Assembly (NCBI RefSeq): GCF_007004655.1
Contig: NZ_ML660090.1
Span: forward strand, 186,001-250,000
DNA: 64,000 nucleotides
Source: Exilibacterium tricleocarpae
GTDB taxonomy: Bacteria > Pseudomonadota > Gammaproteobacteria > Pseudomonadales > Cellvibrionaceae
Direction: 5' to 3'
Positions within the stretch are counted from its first letter, which is position 1; every line of letters starts with the position of its first letter. Under the pieces are notes generated by a model. It saw only the letters and a list, made by a program, of their open reading frames with translations, made no database searches and was not told the origin of the DNA. The position numbers were made by a program, and so were the translations under genes. Positions 53,856 to 63,696 of the stretch are shown here, piece after piece.

Positions 53856-55973
53856 TTGCAAACCATTGACGCGCTGAGTCACCGCCTGTCCTCCTACCTC
53901 GAAGCCAAACAGATCAACCTCGTCCGGCGGGCCTATTATTACGCCGATCAGGCCCACTTCGGCCAACTGCGCCGCAGCGGTGAGCCCTATATCACCCACC
54001 CGCTGGCCGTCGCCAATGTGCTGGCGAACATGCACATGGACCACCAGAGCCTGGCGGCGGCCATGCTGCACGACGTCATCGAAGACACCGGTATCGGCAA
54101 ACAGGCCTTGACCGACCAGTTCGGCGATACCGTTGCCGAGCTGGTGGACGGCGTCAGCAAACTGACGCAAATCGAATTTGAATCCCAGGCGGAAAAGCAG
54201 GCGGAGAACTTCCAGAAAATGGCGCTGGCAATGGCCAAGGACATCCGCGTGATTCTGGTGAAACTGGCCGACCGCCTCCACAATATGCGCACCCTGGCCG
54301 CCCTCAATCCCGAGAAAAAACGCCGCATCGCCAAAGAGACCCTCGAAATCTACGCCCCCATTGCCAACCGCCTGGGCATGAATGATATGCGGGTGGAGTT
54401 TGAAGACCGGGGTTTTTCAGCCATGTACCCGCTGCGCACCCGGCGCCTGCAGGCAGCGCTGCAAACCGCGCGCGGCAATCGCAAAGAGCTGGTGGAGAAA
54501 ATTCAACAGACCCTGGAACTGCGACTGGAGCGCGAGGGTATTACCGCGCTGATCATCGGCCGCGAAAAGCACCTGTTCAGCATCTACCAGAAAATGCGGC
54601 AGAAGAAGAAATCGTTCAAGGAAATCATGGACGTCTACGCGTTTCGCATTATCGTCCACAACGTGGACACCTGCTACCGCGTGCTGGGGGCCATTCACAA
54701 CCTGTACAAGCCCATCGTCAGCGAGTTCAAAGACTATATCGCCATTCCCAAAGCCAACGGTTACCAGTCACTGCACACCGTGCTGCTGGGTATGCACGGG
54801 GTGCCGATCGAGGTCCAGATTCGCACCAAGGAAATGGACGAGATGGCCAACAACGGCATCGCCGCTCACTGGCTGTACAAGTCCGACAGCAGCGCCGCCT
54901 CGGTTACCAGTCACGCCCGCGCCCGCCAGTGGGTGCAGGGGTTGCTGGAAATCCAACAGCGCGCCGGCAATTCGCTGGAGTTTATCGAGAACGTGAAGAT
55001 CGACCTGTTCCCGGATGAGGTCTACGTCTTCACCCCCAAAGGCAATATCGTCGAGCTGCCCTCGGGTGCCACACCGGTGGACTTCGCCTACGCCGTGCAT
55101 ACCGATATAGGGCACAGTTGTGTCGCCTGCCGTATCAACGAGCGCCTGGCACCGCTGTCGCAGCCGCTGCAAAGCGGCCAGAAGGTAACCGTCATCACCG
55201 CGCCGGGGGCCCAGCCCAACCCCAACTGGCTGGATTTTGTCGCCTCCGGCAAGGCGCGCAGCGCCATCCGCCACTTTCTGAAAAACCAGCGCCATCACGA
55301 GTCCATCGAGCTGGGCCGGCGCATGCTCAACCGCGCCCTGAGCAGCAGCGGCACCCACCTGGACAAGCTCGACGAATCACAAGTCCGGCAGCTTTTGCAC
55401 GAGACTCACGCCCAGTCGCTCGACAGCCTGCTGGAGGACATCGGCCTCGGCAACCGTATCGCCCAGGCAGTAGCCAAGCTGTTGCGCGCCGAGACAGCCC
55501 AGGAAAGCGCCGGCCCGGGCAATATCTACTCGCCGCTGATGATCGAATCGGCCGACAGTCTGATGATCAGCTTCGCGCGCTGCTGCCGGCCCATTCCCGG
55601 CGACCCCATTATCGGTCATATCAGTGCCGGCAAGGGCCTGGTCATTCACCAGGATACCTGCCGCAACGTCAGCGATTTGCGCAGCAATCCGGAAAAAATC
55701 AACCAGGTCAACTGGGCCCCCACGGTAACCGGTGAATTCCTCGTGGATGTGCGCGTGGAGGTGGAATCCGAGCGCGGTATCATCGCCACCCTGGCCACTC
55801 GCATCACCGAGCAGGGCGCCAACATCGAACAGATCAACGTCGACGAGCGCGACGCCCACAACAGCGTGATAAACCTCTGTATCGGCGTCAACAACCGCAT
55901 CCATCTCGCCAACATCATGCGCCGCATTCGCAACATGCACTCGGTCATTCGCATCAGCCGAAGCAAAAATTAA
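53856..55973 (+). CDS. spoT: Bifunctional (p)ppGpp synthetase/hydrolase SpoT
   Basis: Makes and degrades the alarmone ppGpp. It has 705 residues from a TTG start with AAGGAGG upstream. The HD hydrolase domain (about 25-185) has MLHDVIEDTG and LVDGVSKL. The synthetase domain (about 225-345) has DVYAFRIIV and NGYQSLHT. TGS (VYVFTPKGNIVELP) and a C-terminal ACT domain follow. The synthetase motif that is RxKD in typical SpoT reads EFKD here (Arg replaced by Glu), halfway to RelA's ExDD. Regulatory domains look intact. Confidence 0.97.
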   Translation: MQTIDALSHRLSSYLEAKQINLVRRAYYYADQAHFGQLRRSGEPYITHPLAVANVLANMHMDHQSLAAAMLHDVIEDTGIGKQALTDQFGDTVAELVDGVSKLTQIEFESQAEKQAENFQKMALAMAKDIRVILVKLADRLHNMRTLAALNPEKKRRIAKETLEIYAPIANRLGMNDMRVEFEDRGFSAMYPLRTRRLQAALQTARGNRKELVEKIQQTLELRLEREGITALIIGREKHLFSIYQKMRQKKKSFKEIMDVYAFRIIVHNVDTCYRVLGAIHNLYKPIVSEFKDYIAIPKANGYQSLHTVLLGMHGVPIEVQIRTKEMDEMANNGIAAHWLYKSDSSAASVTSHARARQWVQGLLEIQQRAGNSLEFIENVKIDLFPDEVYVFTPKGNIVELPSGATPVDFAYAVHTDIGHSCVACRINERLAPLSQPLQSGQKVTVITAPGAQPNPNWLDFVASGKARSAIRHFLKNQRHHESIELGRRMLNRALSSSGTHLDKLDESQVRQLLHETHAQSLDSLLEDIGLGNRIAQAVAKLLRAETAQESAGPGNIYSPLMIESADSLMISFARCCRPIPGDPIIGHISAGKGLVIHQDTCRNVSDLRSNPEKINQVNWAPTVTGEFLVDVRVEVESERGIIATLATRITEQGANIEQINVDERDAHNSVINLCIGVNNRIHLANIMRRIRNMHSVIRISRSKN

Positions 55974-56033
55974 TACCCATCGCTCAATGCACAGACACAA
56001 CCTCGATACGATATTGAAACGCGGGACACCGTC

Positions 56034-56417
56034 ATGACCAACAAAGCCATTATCTCTACCGACAAAGCCCCGGCCGCCATCGGCACTTACTCGCAGGCGG
56101 TCAAGGTCAACAACACCGTCTACCTCTCCGGCCAGATTCCGCTCGATCCGGACACCATGACCCTGGTGGACGGCGACTGCGCCAGTCAGGCTCACCAGAT
56201 GTTTAAAAACCTGCGCGCCGTCTGCGAAGCCGCCAACGGCAGCCTCGCCCATGTGGTGAAATTGAATATTTTTCTCACCGACCTGGGCAACTTCACCACC
56301 GTCAATGAAGTGATGGCGCAATACTTCGAAGAGCCTTACCCTGCGCGGGCAGCGGTCGGCGTCAAGGAGTTACCCAAGGGCGCGCAAATCGAGGCCGATG
56401 CCATTATGGTGATCTAG
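56034..56417 (+). CDS. ridA: RidA family enamine/imine deaminase
   Basis: Hydrolyses reactive 2-aminoacrylate-type enamines released by PLP enzymes. It has 127 residues. Family features are the [15 protein letters not shown] start, [10 protein letters not shown] and the substrate Arg in [10 protein letters not shown] near residue 105, with [10 protein letters not shown] at the end. It lies 60 bp downstream of spoT, as in Pseudomonas. Its 3' end overlaps the convergent SDR gene by 14 bp. Confidence 0.96.
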   Translation: MTNKAIISTDKAPAAIGTYSQAVKVNNTVYLSGQIPLDPDTMTLVDGDCASQAHQMFKNLRAVCEAANGSLAHVVKLNIFLTDLGNFTTVNEVMAQYFEEPYPARAAVGVKELPKGAQIEADAIMVI

Positions 56418-57279
56418 GGTTTTGGGATTCATCCAACTCAGCACCGTAACCACTGCGGTAATCCGGGTACTGAAACCGGTAACCCGTCGACAGCAGCAGG
56501 CGATTGCTGCAGCGCTTTCCCTGGCCCCGGGAGGCCGACGGCTGCAAATGATCCGGCGGCAGGCCGAGGCGCCCGGCCAGCCACTGCTTCACATCCCACA
56601 GGGGCGCGGGGTCACAATCACTGGCCACATACACGGGCGCCAGCGATCCGGGCCGGCGGCTCAACGCCATTAGGTGTTGCAACACCCCGGCACAGTCTTC
56701 GGCGTGAATGCGATTGCTGTATTGGGGCGGCGCCTGACAGGCGCCGGCACCGTCGCGTACCTGCTGTACCAGGCGCGCGCGGCCGCGACCGTAGATACCC
56801 GAGAAGCGCACCACACAGCCGGGCAGCCCACTGTCCAGCAGGCACCGTTCCGCTTCCAACAGGCGCCGCCCGGAAAAGCTCTGCGGCCGGGTCGGCGCGC
56901 TTTCATCCACCCACTCGCCGGCATTTTGACCGTAGACACTGGTGCTGGAGACAAAAATCACCAGCCGCGGCGGGTGACTCAATGCGGCCAGTTCACTGGT
57001 CAACACCGTCATGGTATCGACGTAGGCACGCCGATAACCGGTATCACTGCGCGCGTCCGGCGTCAGGGTCGCCACCACGACATCGTAGGCCTCGCGCCGC
57101 AGCAGCGCCGCGGTCGGCGCCCGCTCACTCACATCACCGCTAACGGCGTGAATCGGCGCCGGCAGGGCTGTGTCACTGCGACGCAAACCGTGCACTTCGA
57201 AAGCGGCGGGGTCGAGCCGCCGCGCCAAGCGCCGGCCGAGATCGCCGCAACCGACGATTAACAACTTTTCTACAGACAA
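56404..57279 (-). CDS. NAD-dependent epimerase-like SDR (YeeZ family)
   Basis: A 291-residue extended SDR of the YeeZ type, function unknown. The nucleotide loop [17 protein letters not shown] is at 6-22 (GxGxxG-like). The central segment has [17 protein letters not shown], with the SVYG signature of this group, and later [11 protein letters not shown]. The [11 protein letters not shown] segment is typical. It ends in an overlap with ridA and is divergent from oxyR. Confidence 0.88.
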   Translation of the reverse strand: MSVEKLLIVGCGDLGRRLARRLDPAAFEVHGLRRSDTALPAPIHAVSGDVSERAPTAALLRREAYDVVVATLTPDARSDTGYRRAYVDTMTVLTSELAALSHPPRLVIFVSSTSVYGQNAGEWVDESAPTRPQSFSGRRLLEAERCLLDSGLPGCVVRFSGIYGRGRARLVQQVRDGAGACQAPPQYSNRIHAEDCAGVLQHLMALSRRPGSLAPVYVASDCDPAPLWDVKQWLAGRLGLPPDHLQPSASRGQGKRCSNRLLLSTGYRFQYPDYRSGYGAELDESQNPRSP

Positions 57280-57459
57280 TCTGCCATATCTCCGTAAAAT
57301 CCGGTTGAAATTTACCCTCAGGGGTCGATAACTGAATTAAAGATTGAAAAGTACTACCACTCCTTGCTAACTTTCCAGAACTAATCGATAGAAAGGAGAT
57401 AGACGCCACTGGCGGAACGCTTGTGTGGCCCCGCTACCTGGAAGGCTTCGTGCACCCCT

Positions 57460-58386
57460 ATGACGCTCACGGAATTGCGCTACATCGTTACTCTGTCTCA
57501 GGAACAACACTTCGGCCGCGCCGCCGAGCGTTGCTTCGTGTCCCAGCCGACCCTCAGCATCGCGGTCAAAAAGCTGGAGGACGAGTTGGGTGTGGCCCTG
57601 TTCGAGCGCTCCAAAACCCGGGTACAACCCACGCCGCTCGGCGAAAAAATCGTCACCCAGGCACAACTGGTCCTGGAACAGACTTCGATTATCAAAGACA
57701 TCGCCAGTGCCGGCAAAGACCAGCTCAGCAGCCCCCTGAAAGTCGGCGCCATATTTACCATAGGCCCTTACCTGTTTCCCCATTTTATTCCGCAACTGCA
57801 AGCGCTGGCGCGCAACATGTCGCTGTTCGTGGAGGAGGGTTATACCGCAACTCTGCGCAAACGGCTGCGCAAAGGCGAGCTGGATGCCATTATCATCTCG
57901 CTGCCGTTTACCGAGGCCGACGTCATTACCCAACCGCTCTACGACGAATCCTTTGTCGTACTGATGACTCGCGATCACCCGCTGGCAAAAAAGAGCAAGG
58001 TCCGGCCGCAAGACCTCAACGAGCACAATGTGCTGCTGCTGGGGGAGGGCCACTGCTTTCGCGATCAGGTGCTGGAAACCTGTCCCAACCTGCAACCCTC
58101 GCTGGAGGGAGTGAACGGCCGCATCCGCACCGCCACCGACGGCAGCTCGCTGGAGACCCTGCGCCATATGGTCGCCTCCGGACTCGGCATTACCGTACTG
58201 CCGAGCTCCGCCGCCGGCGCCGCCCAATACGCTCCCAGCCTGCTGGTCACCCGGCCCTTCGACGACCCGGGTCCGTCGCGCACCGTCGCCCTGGCCTGGC
58301 GTGCCAGCTTCCCGCGCCACAAGGCCATCGACGTGTTGCGCACGGCCATCAGCCAGTGCCAGCTCGGTGAACATGTCCTGAGTTGA
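57460..58386 (+). CDS. oxyR: Hydrogen peroxide-sensing regulator OxyR
   Basis: LysR-family activator of peroxide defence genes, 308 residues from MTLTELRYIVTLSQEQHFGRAAE at 57460. The HTH is at about 18-38. The redox pair falls exactly at Cys199 (GEGHCFRD) and Cys208 (LETCPN), the positions of E. coli OxyR, which confirms the assignment over other LysR proteins. The longer frame adds 13 residues without support. recG starts 9 bp downstream; oxyR-recG is the Pseudomonas order. Confidence 0.98.
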   Translation: MTLTELRYIVTLSQEQHFGRAAERCFVSQPTLSIAVKKLEDELGVALFERSKTRVQPTPLGEKIVTQAQLVLEQTSIIKDIASAGKDQLSSPLKVGAIFTIGPYLFPHFIPQLQALARNMSLFVEEGYTATLRKRLRKGELDAIIISLPFTEADVITQPLYDESFVVLMTRDHPLAKKSKVRPQDLNEHNVLLLGEGHCFRDQVLETCPNLQPSLEGVNGRIRTATDGSSLETLRHMVASGLGITVLPSSAAGAAQYAPSLLVTRPFDDPGPSRTVALAWRASFPRHKAIDVLRTAISQCQLGEHVLS

Positions 58387-58395
58387 TCAGCCGCC

Positions 58396-60531
58396 GTGGC
58401 CAATAACCGCTCCACGCCACCCGGGCCCGCACAGGGCAATGCAGCTGCAAACAGCCCGACTGTCGACCAGGTAGCGGTCACCGCTCTCAAAGGCGTCGGC
58501 AAGCAACTGGCGGAGAAGCTTGCCAGGCTCGGTGTCTTTACGCTGCAGGATATATTGTTCCACCTGCCGCTGCGCTATCTGGATCGCACCCGCGTTACGC
58601 CTATCGGCGCCCTGCAGGCCAATGTCAGCGTAGTTATCGAGGGCGAAATCAAAGCCGTCGACGTGGTCTACGGCCGCCGCCGCAGTCTCATGTGCCGCCT
58701 GCAGGATCACACCGGCACGGTGACCCTGCGCTTTTACCATTTTTCCGGCGCCCAACAGCAGCGCCTGAGCCAGGGTACCCGGCTGCGCTGCTACGGCGAA
58801 ACCCGGCGCGGCGCCTCGGGGCTGGAACTGTATCACCCGGAGTACGACTTTCTCGATCAGGCCCAGCCGCCACCCCTGTCGGCCCACCTGACCCCTATCT
58901 ACCCGGTAACCGAGGGCGTGACCCAGCAGCGCCTGCGGGGGTTGGCGCAACAGGCACTGGCGCTGCTCGACAGCCACAGCCTGCGCGAGCTGATACCGGC
59001 GACACTGCGCCGCCTGCACAACCAGGTCGCCCTGGCTGAGGCCCTGCGCTATCTGCACCAACCGCCCCGCGATGCCCCGGTCACAGAACTGTTGGAAGGC
59101 CGGCACCCCTACCAGCAGCGCCTTGCGTTTGAAGAATTGCTCGCCCACCAACTCAGCCTGTGGCGGGTACGACAACAGATTCAGGCCGAAGGCGCTCCGC
59201 CACTGGCCACCCGGGACGACATGGCCGCACGCCTGCTGGCACAACTGGACTTCGAGCTGACCCCCGCCCAACAGCGGGTTGCCGGGGAAATCTATGCCGA
59301 CATCGGCCGGCCGGTGCCGATGCTGCGACTGGTGCAGGGCGATGTCGGCTCCGGTAAAACCGTGGTGGCCGCCCTGGCAGCGGTGCAGGCGGTTGCCAAC
59401 GGCTATCAGGTGGCTGTGATGGCACCGACCGAGATACTCGCCGAACAGCACCGCCGCAGTTTCGAACAGTGGCTGCAGCCGCTGGGTATCGACACCGCCT
59501 GGCTCACCGGCCGCCAAAAAGTCGCTCAGCGGCGCGAGCAGGCCGAGCAGATCGCCAGCGGCCGCGCCCAGGTCATTATCGGCACCCACGCCCTGTTCCA
59601 GAACGACGTGGTATTTGCCGACCTGGGCCTGATCGTGATCGACGAACAGCACCGCTTCGGCGTCCACCAGCGCCTGTCACTGCGGGAAAAAGGCGCCGGG
59701 CGCGGGCGCCGGCCGCACCAGTTGATCATGACCGCCACCCCCATCCCCCGCACCCTGGCGATGAGTGCCTACGCCGATCTCGACTGCTCGGTTATCGACG
59801 AGTTACCACCGGGACGCACCCCGGTCACCACCGTCGCCCTGGCCGCAACCCGGCGCGACCAGGTCATCGAGCGGGTGCGCCACGCCTGTGGCGAGGGGCG
59901 TCAAGCCTACTGGGTCTGCACACTGATCGAGGAATCGGAGGTCCTGCAGGCCCAGGCGGCCGAGGCCACTGCGCAGGAATTGCAAAGCGGCCTCGCCGAA
60001 CTGCGGGTCGGCCTGCTGCACGGGCGCCTGAAACCGGCGGAGAAAGAGGCCACCATGGCCGCGTTCAAGGAGGGTCAATTAGACTTGCTGGTAGCCACTA
60101 CCGTCATCGAAGTGGGGGTGGATGTGCCCAATGCAAGTCTGATGATCATCGAGAATCCGGAACGCCTGGGCCTGGCCCAGTTGCACCAACTGCGCGGTCG
60201 CGTGGGGCGCGGCGCAGCCGCCAGCCACTGCGTGCTGCTCTATGGCGCGCCACTGTCGCAGCACAGCCGCGAGCGCATCAGGGCCATGCGCGAAACCAAC
60301 GATGGTTTCGCCATCGCCGAAATCGACCTGCGGCTGCGCGGCCCCGGTGAGGTACTGGGCACCCGGCAAACCGGTGATATGCAATTGCGTATTGCCGACC
60401 TGCAGCGAGACGCCGGTCTGCTGGCGGACGTCAAACGCTGTGCCCGGGCACTGATCGAGACTGAGCCCGACCTCAGCACAGCGCTCATTCAACGCTGGCT
60501 CGGCCGCAACCAGGACTACGCCAAGGTTTAA
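58396..60531 (+). CDS. recG: ATP-dependent DNA helicase RecG
   Basis: Branch-migrating helicase that remodels stalled forks and Holliday junctions. It has 711 residues from a GTG start. The N-terminal wedge/OB domain (about 30-250) has LFHLPLRYLDRTRVTPI. Helicase motifs are GDVGSGKTVVA (motif I), DEQHRFGVHQR (motif II), TATPIPRT (motif III), and LQAQ/LHGRLKPAEKEATMAAFKEG and the GRVGRGA motif VI at the end. It begins 9 bp after oxyR. Confidence 0.98.
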   Translation: MANNRSTPPGPAQGNAAANSPTVDQVAVTALKGVGKQLAEKLARLGVFTLQDILFHLPLRYLDRTRVTPIGALQANVSVVIEGEIKAVDVVYGRRRSLMCRLQDHTGTVTLRFYHFSGAQQQRLSQGTRLRCYGETRRGASGLELYHPEYDFLDQAQPPPLSAHLTPIYPVTEGVTQQRLRGLAQQALALLDSHSLRELIPATLRRLHNQVALAEALRYLHQPPRDAPVTELLEGRHPYQQRLAFEELLAHQLSLWRVRQQIQAEGAPPLATRDDMAARLLAQLDFELTPAQQRVAGEIYADIGRPVPMLRLVQGDVGSGKTVVAALAAVQAVANGYQVAVMAPTEILAEQHRRSFEQWLQPLGIDTAWLTGRQKVAQRREQAEQIASGRAQVIIGTHALFQNDVVFADLGLIVIDEQHRFGVHQRLSLREKGAGRGRRPHQLIMTATPIPRTLAMSAYADLDCSVIDELPPGRTPVTTVALAATRRDQVIERVRHACGEGRQAYWVCTLIEESEVLQAQAAEATAQELQSGLAELRVGLLHGRLKPAEKEATMAAFKEGQLDLLVATTVIEVGVDVPNASLMIIENPERLGLAQLHQLRGRVGRGAAASHCVLLYGAPLSQHSRERIRAMRETNDGFAIAEIDLRLRGPGEVLGTRQTGDMQLRIADLQRDAGLLADVKRCARALIETEPDLSTALIQRWLGRNQDYAKV

Positions 60532-60546
60532 AGGGACGGTTTAGCG

Positions 60547-60617
60547 GGACTGTCCCGATGAACTGTCCCGATGAACTGTGCCGCTGAACTGTCCCACTGA
60601 ACTGCCCGGCTGAACTA
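60547..60617. repeat. 13-bp x 5.5 tandem repeat between recG and the HDOD gene
   Basis: Units start every 13 bp at 60547, 60560, 60573, 60586 and 60599, then a partial copy at 60612. Consensus GAACTGTCCCGAT with one to three changes per unit. It occupies most of the spacer after the recG stop. Confidence 0.9.
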
Positions 60618-60708
60618 CAATTGATCTTGAACAACCCTGATATATCGACAACACTAAGCGACTGAGACGTAATAATAACAACCAATATAGCAGCGAGAGG
60701 ATAACAAT

Positions 60709-62124
60709 TTGCCGGTTCCCACCAGTGTCAAGCAATTACTGGAAACACAAAACATCGCCTATCAGGTGTCGACCACCCGAAACGAGAGCGAGGAGGGCAC
60801 TGGTGAACTCTGGCACCAACTGCGGCACCAACAGTATCTACGCCATGCCGGCGCCGCCAAGTCGCTGATTCTGCAAGACCACAAGGGCCGTATTCAAGTG
60901 TTGATCCGGGCCGACTGCCTGCTCGATCTGAGCGCCGTCAACCAACAGTTCGGTCGCGAATTCACCGCCGTGCCCGAAACCGAATTGCGCAATTTTTTTG
61001 ACCAGCACCAGCTGCAGTCGATCCCGGCGCTGCCGCAGATAGCCGGCCTGCAGTCGGTGGTGGATCACCGCCTGCTGCAGCCGGAGGAGCTGCTGCTCGA
61101 TGCGGGCGCCGACAGCCAACTCCTCGGACTGAAACAGGCCGACTTTCAACAAATTCTCACCGACGCCACCATCTGCGATATCGCCGTGCCGCTGGCCGCG
61201 CTGGAACAACCCGACACGCTCAACGACGATGAAACCCAGATTCGCCACTCCCTCGACAACTTCACCCGGCTGCGTATCAAGCAGCGCCTGGAAGACACCC
61301 TGGAGCTGCCACCGCTGCCGGAAACCGCTCAGCGCATCATCAAACTGCGGGTCGACCCCAACGCCGACATCGGCGACCTGGCCAATATCGTCGAAACGGA
61401 CCCGAGCCTGGCGGCCCAGGTGGTGGGTTGGGCAGCGTCTCCCTACTACTCGGCGCCCGGGAAAATCAAATCCATTCACGACGCCATTGTGCGAGTGCTG
61501 GGTTTCGACATGGTGCTGAACCTGGCCCTGGGCCTGGCCCTGGGCAAAACCCTGAACATGCCCGCAGACGGCCCTCGCGGCGCCACACCCTATTGGCGCA
61601 AAGCGGTCTATACCGCCACCACCGTCGAGGCGCTGGTCACCGCCATCCCCAGGGAGCATCGCCCCAGTTTCGGCATGGCCTACCTGGCGGGGCTATTGAA
61701 CAATTTCGGTTACCTGGTGCTGGCAGAGGTGTTTCCGCCGTACTTCACCACCATCAACCGCTACAGCGAAGCCAACCCCCAGGTCGGGCATCAGGCGATC
61801 GAGCGCCATATCATCGACATCACCCGTGAACAACTGGCCGGTTGGCTGATGGATTTGTGGAATATGCCGCAGGAAGTGGTGATCGCGTTGCGCTATCAGA
61901 ACGACCCGGACTACGCCGGCGAACACCACGAGTACGCAAAACTGGTGTATCTCGCCCAGTTGCTGCTGCGCCAGCAGGGTATCGGCTCGGGGCCGGTCAT
62001 GGCGACACCGTCGCAACTGTGCAGCTGCCTGCACCTGACTCCCGAGCAGGTGGGTGCCGCCATCGACGGCATCATGGAGTCGTCCACGGAACTCAATAAT
62101 ATCGCCGCGCAGATGGGCGGCTGA
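60709..62124 (+). CDS. YbaK-like and HDOD domain protein
   Basis: A 471-residue protein joining two domains. Residues 1-165 resemble the YbaK/ProX aminoacyl-tRNA deacylase fold (SVKQLLETQNIAYQV start, AAKSLILQDHKGR, LLLDAGADSQLLGL). Residues 190-400 are an HDOD domain (LPPLPETAQRIIKLRVDPNADIGDLANIVETDPSLAAQVVGWA). TTG start with GAGAGGA upstream. The same architecture occurs next to recG in Pseudomonas. HDOD proteins usually serve signalling roles; the partner here is unknown. Confidence 0.88.
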   Translation: MPVPTSVKQLLETQNIAYQVSTTRNESEEGTGELWHQLRHQQYLRHAGAAKSLILQDHKGRIQVLIRADCLLDLSAVNQQFGREFTAVPETELRNFFDQHQLQSIPALPQIAGLQSVVDHRLLQPEELLLDAGADSQLLGLKQADFQQILTDATICDIAVPLAALEQPDTLNDDETQIRHSLDNFTRLRIKQRLEDTLELPPLPETAQRIIKLRVDPNADIGDLANIVETDPSLAAQVVGWAASPYYSAPGKIKSIHDAIVRVLGFDMVLNLALGLALGKTLNMPADGPRGATPYWRKAVYTATTVEALVTAIPREHRPSFGMAYLAGLLNNFGYLVLAEVFPPYFTTINRYSEANPQVGHQAIERHIIDITREQLAGWLMDLWNMPQEVVIALRYQNDPDYAGEHHEYAKLVYLAQLLLRQQGIGSGPVMATPSQLCSCLHLTPEQVGAAIDGIMESSTELNNIAAQMGG

Positions 62125-62140
62125 GACAGCGCTTCGCTGT

Positions 62141-62220
62141 CCCGCACCTATTTTGAAACACCCGCACCTGGCTGTCAGGACCCCGCGCCCGGTTTCAAAA
62201 CCCAAGCCCGGCTTCAAAAA
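62141..62220. repeat. 20-bp x 4 tandem repeat in a convergent spacer
   Basis: Four units at 62141, 62161, 62181 and 62201, most with the form CCCxCxCCCGGxTTCAAAA. Two are clearly alike, two are looser. It fills the space between the HDOD stop (62124) and the symporter stop (62227). Confidence 0.65.
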
Positions 62221-62226
62221 CTGTAC

Positions 62227-63555
62227 CTAGCCGGGCTGGGTGGCCTGCAAGGCGCGCGCGCCGTTCTCCTCCTCTTCCCGAGCCACCAACTGCTCGGTGC
62301 TGGTGGCAAACATGTCTTCGTTCAGCTCGCCCTCGGTCTTGGCCACCACCAGCGACACCATGGAGTCACCGGTGACATTCACCGCGGTGCGCACCATATC
62401 CAGCAGCCGATCGACGCCGATGATAAACGCAATACCTTCGGCCGGCAGCCCCACCTGGGTCAGCACCATAGTCAGTGTTATCAGCCCCACTCCCGGCACC
62501 CCGGCGGTGCCTATGGAGGCCAGGGTGGCGGTCATGATCACCATCATGTAGCCGCTCAAACCGATATCGATACCGTAGGCCTGGGCGATAAACGCGGTGG
62601 CCACACCCTGCATAATCGCGGTGCCGTCCATATTGATGGTGGCACCCAGGGGTACTGTAAAAGAAGCCACGCTGTTGTCGACGCCGAGGCGCTTTTCCGC
62701 CGTGCGCAGCGTTACCGGAATGGTGGCATTGCTGGAGGCGGTACTGAACGCAAACATCATGACCGGGCGCAATTTGTTGAGAAACGTAGCCGGATTGAGA
62801 CCCGCCAACAGCTTTAACATCAACGAGTAAACACCGAGACCGTGCAATAACAGCACACCCACCACACAGAAGAAATATTTCCCGAGTTTCCAGATGGCAT
62901 CGATACCGAGACCGGAAAACAATTTGGCCAGCAGGCAGAACACACCGTAAGGCGCCAGGTGCATCAGCATAGTGACCATCTTCATGATGACATCGTTGAA
63001 GTCGTTGAAAAAACCCGCCACCTGCCGGCCCCGTTCACCGCTGCGGGAGATGGCGATACCCATCAAAATGGCGAACACAATCACCTGCAGCATATTGCCG
63101 GCGGCCATCGCCTGCACCGGGTTGTCGGGGAAAATATTGATCACGACATCTTTCAGGGAGGGCACGGCGGAGGGTTCAAATGCCACCTCTTGCTGCAGGT
63201 CTATGCCGGCACCGGGCTGCACCACGGTGCCGGCTATCAGCGCCAGGCTGATGGCGACGGCTGTCGTAAACATGTACAACACCAGGGTTTTGCCCGCCAT
63301 GGGTCCCATGCGGGTGTTGTCGCCGAGCGACGCCGTGCCGCAAACCAGGGAGACAAACACCAGGGGCACCACCAGCAGTTTCAGCGAGGCGACGAAGATA
63401 CGCCCAACCACATCGAACAGACCATCGACGATAAAGACGTCAATCCAGTTATTGAACGTCGCGGCAAGCCAACCCTGACTGCTGGCAATATTGATCATCA
63501 CCCCAAGGGCCAGTCCAAGCACCATCGCCCAGATAATACGTTTGGTTAAACTCAT
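62227..63555 (-). CDS. Dicarboxylate/amino acid:cation symporter (DAACS, GltP-like)
   Basis: Sodium- or proton-coupled uptake of acidic amino acids or C4-dicarboxylates. It has 442 residues and about eight membrane helices plus two re-entrant loops. Family hallmarks are the serine-rich loop FAFSTASSNATIPVTL, TINMDGTAI and AGVPGVGLITL, and the C-terminal VDRLLDMVRTAVNVTGD that binds substrate carboxylates. An acidic cytoplasmic tail ends the protein. Which substrate it takes cannot be read from sequence alone. Confidence 0.93.
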   Translation of the reverse strand: MSLTKRIIWAMVLGLALGVMINIASSQGWLAATFNNWIDVFIVDGLFDVVGRIFVASLKLLVVPLVFVSLVCGTASLGDNTRMGPMAGKTLVLYMFTTAVAISLALIAGTVVQPGAGIDLQQEVAFEPSAVPSLKDVVINIFPDNPVQAMAAGNMLQVIVFAILMGIAISRSGERGRQVAGFFNDFNDVIMKMVTMLMHLAPYGVFCLLAKLFSGLGIDAIWKLGKYFFCVVGVLLLHGLGVYSLMLKLLAGLNPATFLNKLRPVMMFAFSTASSNATIPVTLRTAEKRLGVDNSVASFTVPLGATINMDGTAIMQGVATAFIAQAYGIDIGLSGYMMVIMTATLASIGTAGVPGVGLITLTMVLTQVGLPAEGIAFIIGVDRLLDMVRTAVNVTGDSMVSLVVAKTEGELNEDMFATSTEQLVAREEEENGARALQATQPG

Positions 63556-63657
63556 ACTTGTTATCGCACCTCTAGATTACACTCGGTCATTATTGTTTTG
63601 GCGTCTCGTTATTATCGACGGTCCCCAATACGGGTTGATGTCGACGCGAAACATAGA

Positions 63658-63688
63658 ATCTGATCGGTTCCCCACCCGCCGATCAGAT
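63658..63688 (-). terminator. Terminator-like hairpin downstream of the HU gene
   Basis: Perfect ten-base arms ATCTGATCGG and CCGATCAGAT with an 11-base loop, 8 bp after the HU stop on the minus strand, followed by TCTATGTTT. The stem is strong and the T-run weak. Confidence 0.6.
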
Positions 63689-63696
63689 CGCGCCGG

